The position numbers were made by a program, and so were the translations under genes. From Asparagopsis taxiformis (taxonomy: Eukaryota; Rhodophyta; Florideophyceae; Bonnemaisoniales; Bonnemaisoniaceae), in the NCBI GenBank assembly GCA_030407315.1, contig JALQPE010002822.1:39500-103499 (forward strand): 64,000 nt of DNA. The letters are read 5' to 3'. The notes beneath the pieces are model-generated. The model made no database searches, was not told the origin of the DNA, and saw only the letters and a list, made by a program, of their open reading frames with translations. This document shows positions 41,470 to 53,035 of the stretch, in pieces. Every line of letters starts with the position of its first letter. Within the stretch, counting starts at the first letter, position 1.

Positions 41470-44400
41470 CTCCCCCTCTTTGACCTGCTCGATGGATGAA
41501 ATATCTGACACGCCGATCATCTCCCGGAGCTTGATAAATTGAACTCGTTGCAGGGGCTTGGTTAACAGATCTGCCGCCATATCTGATGTGGGACAGTAGT
41601 CAATGCCGAACAACGTCTTGAGTAAGCTGTCTCGGACGAAGTGATACCGAATGTCGATGTGTTTGGTACGAGTTCCTGAGGCATCGTTCCTAGCCATCTT
41701 GATGGAACCTCAGTTGTCGACATTGATTAGGATCGGATCCGCCGAGCTGCTTCCACAGCCAAACCCAACAATATTACTCAACCAAATAGCTTCCTTCACC
41801 GCAGCGCTGAGAGCCATATATTCAGCTTCGGAGGAGGATTGCGTTACACAACTCTGTTTGTGAGATTTCCAGCTCACCGCTGCTCCAGCCATCATGAACA
41901 CGTATCCGCTGGTGGATTTCCGATTGATCGTACAACCACCCCAATCTGAGTCACTATATCCGACAGGTGACAGAGGCTTCGATGCCCTGTACAGCACACC
42001 AAGGCTTCGAGTACCAGAAATTTATCTTAGAACACGCTTGACAGCAACCCAGAGAGATTTGGTTGGAGTCTCCACGAATTGGGCAAGTCTTCCAACAGCA
42101 AATGCGATGTCGGGGCGAGTTCCCACTGCGAGATACATCAAGCTTCCAATGGCTTTGCGGTATAATGTAGAGTCGATAGCCTCTGTTTCAGTATCACTGA
42201 TGGAAATCTGAGCCTGCATAGGGGTTGCAGCAGGGCTTGAGTTCTCCATGCCGAATCGTTCCAATACCTTTTCAGCGTACCGAGTTTGATTCAAATGAAG
42301 TAGTCCTCTAGGTGAGTCCCTTACGATTTCCAGCCCGAGGCACACTCTAGCTTTCCCACAATCTTTCATTTCGAAGCGTCTACTGAACTCAGCCTTCAGC
42401 TCGTTCAACATGTCTCTGCTGCTTGAAGCGATAAGGAGGTCATCAACGTAGAGGGCAATGACTATCATCGAATCTTTACGGTACCTCACGTAGAAACATG
42501 GGTCGTACGGAGAACTCTGGAATTCTAGTTCTGAAATGAGAAACTCGTCTTTCTTTGCGTGCCATTGCCTCGGAGCCTGTTTTAGTCCATACAAAGCTTT
42601 CTGCAGTTTGCAAACATGATTAGGATACTTCGGGTCGACAAAGCCCTCCGGTTGTTCCATGTATATGTCTTGTTCGAGGTCTCCGTAGAGGAAAGCTGTC
42701 TTAACGTCCATTTGATCGCAATGGAGGTCGTGATGGACAGTGAGAGCGAAGAACATGCGAATAGTGCAGAACTTGACAACCGGTGCATATGTTTCAGCAT
42801 AGTCAACACCGTACTTCTGCTGGAATCCCCGAGTTACCAGGCGAGCTTTATGTTTGACCGAGTGCTCACCAGTTTCACTGACAACATCTTTGCGTTTGAA
42901 CACCCATTTGGATGAAAGTAGGTTGACAGCTTCACTGCGAGGGACCAAAATCCAGGTGCGGTTTGTATAAAGGGAATTCATTTCAGACTGAATGGCACCG
43001 ATCCAAAGGTCTTTCTCCTCCCCCTTGGTCACCTCAGTGAAGGTGAGGAGGTGTTCTGGAGTAGGATCGGGCGCGGTAGTGACGAGTGCAGTGGTTTTCC
43101 ACCACTCACTCGGAGGTTTGCGGGTGCGAGACGATTTACGGGGAGCATTGAGTAACGAGGCATCTTGACTGTAGGATGGCGTTGGCGGAGGTGATTGAGG
43201 TGAAATATGGTCCGAATCTGAACCTGAATGGGAGGAAGAAGATTCATTTCTGGGAGTTCCTCCATAAGGTTTTTCCCTCATTGGGTCTTGTGAGGTATCT
43301 TCTAGACTGACATCAGCTCCAGTAATGTCTAGATGTGACGGTAGTTTCCTCGACCTCGTCTCCTCGAAAACGACATCGCGAGAGACAACTATTTTCTCAT
43401 TCGTTAGATCCCACCGTTTATATGCCTTCTGTGATGTTGCATACCCTAGCATGATAGCCTGAACAGCACGAGAATCGAGCGCTTGGAGATGTGTGTTCGG
43501 CAGTTTGTACCAGCAAATGCTTCCAAATGTTCGCAGGTGTGCAATGTTTGGCTTCCGCCCATACCATAGCTCATATGGAGTGGTTCCAGCGGGGAGAGCA
43601 CGGCTGGTGAGACGATTTCGAATGTAGGCAGCACAAGAAAGTGCTTCCGCCCAGAACTCCAATGGAGTGGAATTGTGGAGAATCATGGCCCGCATATGTT
43701 CCTTAAGGGTGCGATTCATGCGTTCCGCAACTCCGTTTTGTTGGGGAGTGTAGGCACAGGTAGTTTGACGTTGGATACCCCTGTCTTCAAGGAAAGAGCT
43801 GAATTCGTTTGAGAAGTACTCTCCCCCTCCGTCTGAGCGTAGTTGACGAAGTTTGCATCCTGTTTGAGTTTCAGTGAGGCGCAGAAATCGTTGGAATGCA
43901 TCGAAACAATCCGACTTACGGTGGAGCGGATACAAAGTTAGCCAGCGAGACTTATCATCGATGAAGGTCACGAAGTATCGAGCTCCCCCTTTCGAACGTA
44001 TTTCCATTGGCCCTGCCAGATCTGTATGGATCAGTTGGAGAAGCTCGGAGGCTCTTGTCTCGGAGAATTTTGGGATAGCAGCACGAGGCATTTTACCAGT
44101 AACACACCCTTCACATAGATTTTCAGGTGGGGACTGCTCAGGTTTGATTCGGAGTCCTTTGACCGCTGATGTCTTTGCCATACGAGAGATTTCGTTTTTG
44201 TGAACATGCCCAAGTCGCTCATGCCACAGCTGCAGTGACGCGATGCAAGCTAACTCAAAGGGCTGTTGTTTATTTCTGGAGGGCATGTAGAGGTCAATTG
44301 CATAGAGCCCGTGGCGTCTATGGCCAGTAGCTATTGATTCCCCGTTTTGGGTTAAGAGGACTGCATTGTTCGTGAACTGAACTCCAATTCCTCGAGCCGT

Positions 44401-45450
44401 GAGAGTACTAACGGATATGAGTGAGAATACGAAGGAGGGGACGTGGAGAACGTCCTGGAGTATGCAGATTCTTGCCTTCCCATTGATAAGGAGTGACAGT
44501 TTGACATCGCCACATCCTACTGCTACAGAAGTGGATTTGTCTCCGAGAATCACTTGGAACGGAGTCACGGAACGGTACGAGACAAACATTGAGCGATCGA
44601 AGGTCATGTGTGAGGTAGCAGCGGAGTCGATGTACCATGTAGATGTGATTTGTACCGACTTAGCTGAATCTGAACAGGCTGACAAAAGGCAGACGTACTC
44701 CTTTTCTTCATCATTGCTCGGTTCAGTCTCAGTGGCTACGGCTGCCATAGAGCCAATATTCCCCTGCGCCAGAGACAAGTTCGGAGAACTGCGTGGTTTA
44801 TTATTCGAGCGGGAGCGAGATGGTCTTCCATACTTCTGCCAGCAATATGGCTCGGTGTGATTTGTTCGACCGCAATGGGTACACTTCTTCCGGTTGTTCC
44901 CAAACTGTTTTCCAGACTTGGAAAGTAGAGCGGCTGTGTCTGTTGAGGAACTTCCCGGTTTTAAAATAGCTGCCCTGCGTTCTTCCTGAAGGAGGAGACT
45001 GCGAACTTTGTCGAATGTGAAGGTAGGATCTTCATCTCCAATTGCGTCAAGAGCGGTTATCAGCGTCTGGAAGGAAGATGGGAGGCCATTGAGAACAGCC
45101 ATAGCCATTTCTTTATCATCAATGTCGACGCCCATTGCTGATAGTACCGTTGCCATTTGTCGAACACGGTTGATGTATACGAGCATCTGTTCACCTGGCT
45201 TCATAGTCGCTGTGTAAAAGTCGCGCCTTGCAGCGAGTTTGTTTAGGAGAGTGTGCCTTTGATGCACGTTGCAGATCTCTTGCCACATTTCTAGGGCAGT
45301 CGTGGTGTGTGCAACATTTTTGAGCATTTCATCCGACAAGGTAATTCCGATGGCCATTCGAGCTGACTTGTCTTTGCGGAGCCAGTTTAAGAGCTCTTTT
45401 TGGTCTGTCGGACGTCTAGGGCGAAGATTAGGATCAATCATGTCGTCCAC
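41464..45450 (-). pseudogene. Ty1/copia Gag-Pol polyprotein, 5'-truncated, two nonsense codons
   Basis: One frame over about 1330 codons. In order: Gag remainder (ARMAIGITLSDEMLKNVAHT, LNKLAARRDFYTATM), knuckle CTHCGRTNHTEPYC, protease WYIDSAATSHMTFD, integrase HERLGHVHKNEIS..CEGC and HTDLAGPM / DDKSRWL / QNGVAERMNRTLKEHMRAM, RT RNKTWILVP-type, TAFLYGDLEQDIYMEQPEGF and YVDDLLIASS, then RNase H. TAA at 42022-42024 (after KRVLR) and TGA at 41710-41712 (in VDN-GSIK) lie in frame within RNase H. The Gag N-terminus (the usual first ~50-60 residues) and the 5' LTR are missing. The frame runs into GGACGTCC-rich repeat sequence at about 45450. Confidence 0.92.
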
Positions 45451-45454
45451 CTCC

Positions 45455-45760
45455 GTCTGTGTTCTCGGAAATGGACGCGGACGTCCACAACCTCTAGTAC
45501 ACCTAGTATTACTAGGCGGACGTCCATGTTCTCCAGTATTTTTGGATGTCCGCCTAGAGCTGGACGTCCATGTGGTCCAGTACGTCTAGTATTACTAGGA
45601 CGACATTCATTTTTTCTAGTACCACGGATGTCCCCCTCGGGATGGACTTCCGCCATGTCTAGGTCCACCTAGGACGGGCGCCGGTTCAGAAATTCAGAAA
45701 TTTCGACCCCAGAAATTTCTGCCGCCGTGCTGGACATGGATGTCCGCATCCATCACGGCG
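45455..45760. repeat. GGACGTCC-rich repeat block at the broken 5' end of the copia element
   Basis: Repeated short blocks GCGGACGTCCA(T/C), CTAGTATTACTAGG and GAGCTGGACGTCCATG in alternating orientation. The core GGACGTCC is itself palindromic. The phrase AGCTGGACGTCCAT is close to the end of the dispersed repeat family found at 47-58 kb (GAGCTGGACATCCACCGGA). Confidence 0.65.
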
Positions 45761-47084
45761 ACCACTCTATTTTTCCTTGTCGGTCGACTCCAATTTCGTC
45801 TTTAATTTTTTCATCCTCTCGCTCCCACCCCCTTCCTGTTGGTGCTCACCTCCCCCGTACTGTACCTCAAACACCCCCAATCCCACTCTAGCACGCATTT
45901 TCAGCTACCTATCCCCGTTTCCACGGTGCACACCTCCATTCCATACCTACTTTTCTGCTCTACCGTACAGATTTCGTATAACCAGTCCTCATACTACCTC
46001 AGAATAGGGAAAAACACCCCCTATATCCTCGACCATGCTCTCCCCCATCACCTTTGCAACGTATTGTTCTTCAATACCCTCTCTCCTCTACCTTCAACCC
46101 CTCTCCTTCGCCCTCTCCACAAACTTCCCCTGCAGCTTACTCTTCGAAAACCTCTCACTCCCCATCCCGTACCCGACCTGCTCCACCCCTCCCTCCCTCA
46201 GCTGCTCCATGCCCCCACGCCATCCACATCTTCGATACCGTATACAGCACCACCACCGGCCCACGCTCCCGCTCCCCCGCCGTCTCCCCAGAAACCCCCC
46301 CCCCGCTCTGAACCACATATGAGCCCCCCACTTCGCACCCATCCTCTCACTCCCCTCCCTCCCCAAATACAATAACCCCCTTCTTCTCCATCACATCCCC
46401 ACTCACCACAGCCAGAACAGACGCCACCCCCCTTCCCGCCTCTTTTTCCTCACTTTCCTAAAAACCCCTTCCTCTCGGCGCCTTCAACCGCACCCTCCTA
46501 CGGCCCCACCTAAACACCTCCTCCACTCTCACTACCCCAACACCCCGCAGCGTCTCCCCAATCCCCATAATATGCTCGTCGGCACTCCTCTCCGAATCAC
46601 ACTCCATTCTAAACCCGCACTCCGTACATTTCCACCTCCCCCTGTACCATCCCAAGATTGCATCCCTCCACAGAACACATCCTCATACCACAGAAGAATT
46701 TTCTTCCTCTCATACCTCATCCTTAAAACCTCCATCTGCTCCATGTAAATTTCGATGTAAATATTTTCTCCACTATGCAATCTCAAACATGTACGAGCCT
46801 ATGACTTTCCGCTTTGTCAACCCTGAATATTGGTACTCATGTATTCATAAAATAGGGCCACCCACATCCCTATCCCGTTCTGCAAGCTTTACAAACCACC
46901 AGACGCATACTCCACAACTATACAACAAACACTACTCGCTATTTCAGACGACGCGGTACACAAGTAGCGTAGTCTCAACCTTCCGTGCAGCCTTCCCTGA
47001 TGCGTACAAGTGCGAAACACGTCTAGACTACTACTACTACTACGATATAGTATATCAGAAGTGACTGCGGGAATTTTCGGCACA
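45761..47084. other. Strand-biased pyrimidine-rich region with fragmentary minus-strand ORFs
   Basis: From about 45800 to 46700 the plus strand is almost all C and T with long CCCTCTCC-type runs. Overlapping ORFs on both strands are low complexity (Pro/Ser/Leu on plus, Gly/Arg on minus). One minus-strand piece at 46458-46655 is more protein-like (GRWKCTECGFRMECDSERSA, three Cys), but no family is recognised. No gene is called. Confidence 0.45.
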
Positions 47085-47385
47085 GGAGATGCTGGGTCAC
47101 CAAATTGATTTTTCGGAAATTTTAGAATTTCTGGGCTGGCCAGCAGTGCAATCGAGCTGGACATCCACCGGACGTCCATTTCAGGTTGGTCGTGAGAGAG
47201 TGGGGCGGGACCATGATGAAACAAGGACCAAGACCTGTCCCTGACGTGTTGAGCCTGAAATCGACCCGTCGTTAGGCGCCATTTAGCCTTACATTTAGTG
47301 CTTACAGAAGCCAGTGACAACCCCACTCGGGGCGGCGGCGGGTGCCTGGGGCCGTTGTGGCCAAATTAAGACACCCTGATTTGAA
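47085..47385 (+). repeat. Dispersed repeat R, copy 1 (partial)
   Basis: It starts in the AATTTCTGGGCTGGCCAGCA segment and continues through CTGGACATCCACCGGACGTC. The 'b' part follows (GGGCGGGACCATGATGAAAC ... GTGCTTACAGAAGCCAGTGA ... GCCGTTGTGGCCAAATTA). Confidence 0.8.
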
Positions 47386-47885
47386 TTAAAATTTGGGCTA
47401 TTCTCAAAAACATGCACATGTGAACATGTTTTTGAGATGGGGGTGTGCCGTACGGCACAATCGACCCGCCCAAATCGATGATTTTTTGCAATTTTTTTGT
47501 GCCCGAAATTTTAGAATTTCTGGGCTGGCCAGCAATGCATCTGAGCTGGACATCCGCCAGACGTCCATTTCAGGTTAGTCGTGTGCTGCCTACATCGACG
47601 CATTGCACAAACTAAGCAGGCGGGTTCACTACTAATACAAAGTGCACGAAATATGAGTAACGTGATGGGTGAGTAGTGTTTGTCGTGAAGGAATAAGGCG
47701 GGACCATGATGAAACAGGGAAAAAGATGTCACCCTAGCATAACTTAGGCTTAAAGCCTGGAATCGAACCCTCGTAAGACGCGATTTTGGCTTACAGTTGG
47801 TGCTTACAGAAGCCAGTGATGGCCCCACTCGGGGCGGTGGCCGGTTCCTGGAGCCGTTGTGGCCAAATTAGACACCCTGATTTGA
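47373..47885 (+). repeat. Dispersed repeat R, copy 2
   Basis: Full 'a' part: TTGAATTAAAATTTGGGC; the hairpin CTCAAAAACATG/CATGTTTTTGAG; the 14-bp perfect palindrome GTGCCGTACGGCAC; TTTCTGGGCTGGCCAGCAAT; and ACATCCGCCAGACGTCCATT. The 'b' part follows. On the minus strand, 47759-47770 reads GGGTTCGATTCC, an exact RNA polymerase III B-box core. Confidence 0.85.
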
Positions 47886-48125
47886 ATTAAAATTTGGGCT
47901 ATTCTCAAAAACATGCACATGTGAACATGTTTTTGAGATAGGGGTGTGCCGTACGGCACATTCGACCGCCCAAATTGATGTTTTTTTGCAATATTTTTTT
48001 GTGCCTGAAATTGTAGAATTTCTGGTTTGGCCAGCAATGCATCTGAGCTGGACATCCACCGGACGTCCATTTCAGGTTGATCGTGTATCGTGCACGTCCA
48101 CCCATTACCGGAAGCAAGTAGGCGA
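47873..48125 (+). repeat. Dispersed repeat R, copy 3
   Basis: 'a' part with the same hairpin and GTGCCGTACGGCAC, ending CATCCACCGGACGTCCATTT. It stands about 230 bp downstream of the dioxygenase stop. Confidence 0.85.
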
Positions 48126-48353
48126 TGAAGCACGTACAAACCCAATTGTTCTGCTATTTCTAGCATAGACCATCGAGTCTAGAGATGTGAGGGAATCGTC
48201 CTGGAAATCATGCTCCAGCCCACGAGGGAATGGACAATCTAGTTTGAAAGCATGGAACGGAAGTACATTATACTAGGTTCATAGATTGGAAGTGATAAAG
48301 GAGATGATTATATTCTCGATAATTGTTTACCAAAGTAGTAGTTGTTAAGCTAT

Positions 48354-49784
48354 CTAGCCGTCGGAAAATTGTTCTTCCTCTTCGTCCTCACTATATTCAG
48401 GATCTCCCGGCACAATAGGCGTTATCGGCAACTGTGGAGTTGATCTGCTCAAGATGAATTCTTCACCCGCTGTGAGGGTTCTCTTCTTGGGAGCTTCTGT
48501 CGTCTTCATCCGCATGATTCCGAGCTGCCCTGTCTTCGGCCTACGATCTTTCTTGACCGGGATGGGAACAACTGTCTTGTGGCGAACATTGACAGGTGCC
48601 GGTTGACTTTGCCTGGCAGACCGGCGCGGAGCATTGGCAATTACTTCTTCTTCGAATCCCAACCGCCTGATGAAACCAAACGAAACATTGTCGGGAATCG
48701 GATACGACGCATTCCTGAAATACGTGTGATACCTCGTTGTCGTGTGTGACACAACTCTGTCGACATGCCCTGCCCCGGCATGTTGTACATGGCCGTGACC
48801 GATGAAGACTGAACGTGGCGGAACGATTACCTTCTTCAGCTTCATCGTCTTGGCGTACATATCTAATTCCAGCGCTTTGGAAAAGACGTACTTGTGGGAC
48901 CCTGGACACACCCAGATAGGGAATGGGTCATCTCCGTTGGCAATAACAAAGTAACCCGGAAGTTGATCTTTGCGGTCGCGAGGAGGAACAGGGAAATCAT
49001 TGTGTGGGACCTGCCGAGGACACCCCTTTCCCGTTATCAAAAACCGTCCCCCAGATGCCGGCATGACAAGTTTTTCTCCCGGTAAACCGCACTCCTCCAG
49101 CCCTATCAGCCGGACAAGGATTCCCAACCACACATCCAGCAGGGCTCGCCGCGTCACAAACTTGAACCGGTCGATATGCGTCTCATCGTTCTCGGCATAG
49201 TCAACCAGGCAGTGGCGCGTAGACGTGAAGCGAGCCCTCCCCTCATTCCGGTTCTTCTCATCTGTTTCATCGTCCCCCGTATTGACAATGGGACTCCACA
49301 GCTGCCGGTTCCCAGGGTCCTTGTGCACCTGCTCCCCCTCCCATGTTCCCAAGAAGTACCGAAACAATTCCTGGTTAGGAATTTCTTCCATGAGACCCAA
49401 GTCAAATGGGAACTTGTCCGACGCATCGAGGTAGCTTACATCCGCGAAATTGTGCATCACCGTATACCCTCGCTCGTTGATTTCCGTTCGGCAATTGTGG
49501 AAGTACGCCATACCAGTGCCGGCCTCATACGAATCCTTCCAGCTTGTAGACATTCGCGCAACCTGAGCGAAGTCCAGCCTCGAGGGTAGAAACGTCGATG
49601 TAGGCTCACACATCGCCTTGGCAGCCATCTTCCACGCTGCGAAAAACATCGGATAGATGGTGTCGATCTCGAAAACAAGATGACGAGCCCGATGTTGTTC
49701 CGGAATATGCAGCCCCTCAAACACAGGGTCCATCGCCACTTGCTTCAAATACCTCACCTCTCTGCCCTCCTCATCGATTTCCAC
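48354..49784 (-). CDS. PhyH-like 2-oxoglutarate/Fe(II) dioxygenase, probable C-terminal part of a ParB fusion
   Basis: 476 open codons. The double-stranded beta-helix signature is clear: metal ligands His261 and Asp263 (PHNDF), WVCPGSHKYVF as in phytanoyl-CoA-hydroxylase-like enzymes, distal His335 (GHVQHAGAG) and 2OG-binding Arg351 (TTTRYHTYF). The N-terminal 240 residues are an uncharacterised extension. The C-terminus is basic and disordered and ends acidic (EYSEDEEEEQFSDG). The frame has no ATG at its head and is continuous, through one TAG at 49791-49793, with the ParB-side frame. A 45-nt segment with GTGAGG at one end and TTATAG at the other (49790-49834) contains that TAG and is a multiple of three, as a small intron would be. 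The substrate is unknown. Next to a DNA methyltransferase, a modified base or histone is plausible. Confidence 0.75.
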   Translation of the reverse strand: MEIDEEGREVRYLKQVAMDPVFEGLHIPEQHRARHLVFEIDTIYPMFFAAWKMAAKAMCEPTSTFLPSRLDFAQVARMSTSWKDSYEAGTGMAYFHNCRTEINERGYTVMHNFADVSYLDASDKFPFDLGLMEEIPNQELFRYFLGTWEGEQVHKDPGNRQLWSPIVNTGDDETDEKNRNEGRARFTSTRHCLVDYAENDETHIDRFKFVTRRALLDVWLGILVRLIGLEECGLPGEKLVMPASGGRFLITGKGCPRQVPHNDFPVPPRDRKDQLPGYFVIANGDDPFPIWVCPGSHKYVFSKALELDMYAKTMKLKKVIVPPRSVFIGHGHVQHAGAGHVDRVVSHTTTRYHTYFRNASYPIPDNVSFGFIRRLGFEEEVIANAPRRSARQSQPAPVNVRHKTVVPIPVKKDRRPKTGQLGIMRMKTTEAPKKRTLTAGEEFILSRSTPQLPITPIVPGDPEYSEDEEEEQFSDG

Positions 49785-49790
49785 ACTCTC

Positions 49791-52309
49791 CTATAACAAC
49801 CTGAGCTCAATCGGGGGCAGACAGCCAACCCTCACCGATGCGATGACGTCCGCGGGACGCTGCGCCAGATGATGCCCTTCGGCTCGGTCTTTGACTTCGA
49901 AATCGTCGGGAAGAGATGGCATACGGTCGTCGAACAGGAGGTCGTGTTCAGAAGGAGAGTCACGAACGATGTAACCGTCTTCATCGACTTCGACTCCTTC
50001 CGGAACAGTGAGTGTAATTGTCACTTCGCGGACCCCCTTGCTTTTGACATGGCCCTCATCTGCACTGTTGTTTTTCTTCCTCGTCCGAAGCGGTATTGAC
50101 AGATTCTTGGTTGGAGGGAGTCGCACCAGCACGTTGGTTATCTTGGGGGACAATCTCAACGGCAGAATCGGGGGAACGGGCGGAGTCTTCGTCACCCTCA
50201 TCACCGGAAGCAGTGGCTCGTTGTTGATCGGTGGGTTTATCAACAACGGCCTGTTCTTCTTCCCCGGCGGATTGTTGTACCACAACCGGCTCTTCTTCCT
50301 CGAGGCGTGTGCTTCCCGTCGAGCGAAGTCGCTGTGAACGGCGGCGGATGCCATGCGAAGCAGGCTCATGTTCGACGTTTCGCTGCTTCTTGTGAGTTAG
50401 TCTCACATTGGCAGCAGAAGGGCGGCGTTTGCGTCGAGCCTTAGTCTTCTTCTTCAATGTCGGATTGAAAAACTCTTTCAAGTTCGTTTCCAAATCCTGT
50501 AAATGCGTGGTTCTCCGTCGCATTCGAACCTCACTGCTCCGGTCGTCCCCTCTATACATTGCAATGGCATTGGTGAGATGCCATTGCAACTCCTTCGGCT
50601 GCTTAACCGACCCAATTGCCATCTCTGTGCTCAGAAATGACTTGCGCATAATACTCTTTGGGCGCCCATACGCAGCGTACAGAGAATTTGCGATTGCAGT
50701 CACGCGACGGACGTATGTATAGAAGTCGTTCACGTCAAAGCGTCCATCCGGACGTCCACCATGAGCAGGGTTCAAGTACTCCGAAAGACCACGCAAGACG
50801 AAGACAAAGTTTTCTTCCAGCAACTCGCGCACTATCTTGTGGTCCAGGTGCGTTATCCCAATCTCGTTGCGGCGCTCAGAATTGTTCAGCTCACGCAACA
50901 CTTCGTCGAGAACAGGATGCTTCAGCGTTGCTATAGCCAAACGCGTCCACCGCCGGGCCGTGTTCGTTGAATTCATCATCCCCATGAACTGCGCCTCGAA
51001 CAATGTTCGGATGACATCAGACTCACGCAAGTCGCCAGCGTTTTCCACGTTATTTGCAACAGCAATCGTACGGATGAACTGCTGGATGGACGACAAGATT
51101 CGAACCAGGGAGCGCTCCGTCAGTTGCGTCCCAGTCGTATGGTTCGACTCTGCACTCTTGCGGATGATCTCATGAGGCTGAAGATCACTGTCGTCCTTGC
51201 GGCGAAGGTAGTACACATCCAGAGGCTGAGTAACCCAGCGCAAGCGGTTTGCGTCCTGTGGCAGCTTGGTTCTGTGCATACGGGTGAGGCGCGTGAAGTC
51301 ATCCGCAATGCTATGCATAGCATTGAGACGATGCAGTCCGTCGATCACGGTCACGTTCGCATTGGCATGGAATTTGCCATTCTGGAACAGACGCGTGTCG
51401 GCGGGCAGATGCGTGTTCTGCGACCTCAGCACCGTCACAGTGATACGCGAAGAGCTCACATACCCCACAGCCAACATATTGTTGCGCAGGTCCTCCACGT
51501 GGTCTTCTTTCACATCCCGAAGGGTCATGCCGGTTCCACTAGCTGCCTCACCAACACAGTCGCTCCTTCTCCGACGTAATCCGACGTCACAAACTTGGGC
51601 ACCGTAATTTGCGTCCCCTGCTGCTCACGAATGCTTTCCGCCACCTCCGGTTCGTCGTCCACCTCGGTTACGTCCTGCGTAGTAGCTTCGGTGACGTTGG
51701 AGCGAGCAGGGTGCTTCGTGCCTCCACTGGAGGCTCTAGCAGAGCGAGCAGGGCGCTTCGTGCCTCCCGAAACCGGGACGGAGCGTGCTGGATGCTTCGT
51801 ACCCCCGAACCAGTGATTTCGCCTGCCGGACCGGTACTGGGCATCCGTCCCGAGCTGGCCTGGTTCGTCGCTGCGTTGAAGTTTGACGCTGCAGCAGGGG
51901 TACGAATGTCGCTAGGGCCATCCTCCGCAGCGGGGCGCATCATCCGAGTATCCCAAGGGTAAAACGCCGCGGCGTATGCTCCACCCATCGTCTCCGGCGG
52001 TCCCTCGGCGCCATCAAACATGTACGGGAACGGGAGGTCCTTGAACTTGTCCTTAGTCGCAATGTTGCGCACGACGATATAGTCCGCCTCGTCGGTTTCC
52101 GGCAGCTTGTGGTTGTGCAGCGTGCGCGGAAGGCCAACATCGCCACCAGCAGTGCTCACCGAAGCCGTCCCAATATGCACAGCCGCACCGTCCACGTCCG
52201 CAAACAAATTGACATCGACGCCGCGCTTGAGTCCGCGCGACTCCGCTGACGCGCTCACTTGATCGCCGCAAACCGTTGAAAACAAACTGCTGAAATGCGT
52301 ATCCGCCAT
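49791..52309 (-). CDS. ParB/sulfiredoxin-like domain protein, frame-interrupted
   Basis: ATG at 52309 (MADTHFSSLFSTVCGDQVSA). A ~150-residue N-terminal region of unknown fold is followed by three copies of GGTK(H/R)PARS, a basic motif. Then comes a ParB/Srx-type domain whose core is VTVIDGLHRLNAM (about 60-72 of the 50056-51528 ORF). A long alpha-helical region and basic clusters (KKKTKARRKRRP) follow, with an acidic tail. Frame breaks lie at the GGGGG run near 51811 (one G short), at CCGGCATGA near 51529 (one G short) and at GAAGAAAAACAA near 50072 (one A too many). Past the last break the frame runs (VREVTITLTVPEGVEVDEDG) to TAG 49791, and beyond it into the dioxygenase. ParB-like domains bind DNA and NTPs or act as nucleases. 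This one is predicted to target or accompany the dioxygenase. Confidence 0.65.
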
Positions 52310-52588
52310 GGTTGTTGAGTTGGAAAGGAAAAGAGATGGTTGACGTTGACGTATTCGAGTGATGTGGATGGTATGTTTCACGTTGAAGAATTGTCGTGAA
52401 CGCCAATCGCTGGAAATAATAACACAATACAAACGAAATTTTGTTAGGTACACACCTATCGTGACCGCTGGAATGCAAGAGAGGCAATCGAGATGTGAGT
52501 GTCCGTTCGGAACGGGCCCGAGTCGGGCTCTCGAAACCTGACGAGGTGGCGTGAAGCAGGCCAGTGTCCTTGATGTGTAATGTGTTTA

Positions 52589-53035
52589 AATTACAGCTGT
52601 CAAGCTAGGCGGCTTTTGGGCGGCTGCGAGCACCCCTTTATCCGGGGAACACCCTGATTTGAGTTAAAATTTGGGCTATTCTCAAAAGCATGCACATGTG
52701 AACATGTTTTGAGATGGGGGTGTGCCGTACGGCACAATCGACCGCCCGAATCGATGTTTTTTGCAAGATTTTTTTGTGCCCGAAATTTAGAATTTCTGGG
52801 CTGGCCAGCAGTGCAATCGAGCTGGACATCCACCGGACGTCCATTTCAGGTGGTCGTGAGAGAGTGGGGCGGGACCATGATGAAACAGGGACCAAGACCT
52901 GTCCCGACGTGTTGAGCCTGAAATCGACCCTCGTTAGGCGCATTTAGCCTTACAGTTGGTGCTTACAGAAGCCAGTGACAACCCCACTCGGGCGGCGGCC
53001 CGGTTCCTGGGCCGTTGTGGCCAAATTAGACACAT
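52589..53035 (+). repeat. Dispersed repeat R, copy 4, with extended outer end
   Basis: It begins AATTACAGCTGTCAAGCTAG, continues GCGAGCACCCC and CCGG, then 'a' and 'b' parts. The outer ~60 bp are shared only with copy 7, in inverse orientation. Confidence 0.85.

Noticed and set aside
45839..46375. 178-codon Pro/Leu-rich plus-strand ORF
   Set aside because: Pure consequence of the pyrimidine-rich strand. Open frames occur on both strands there.
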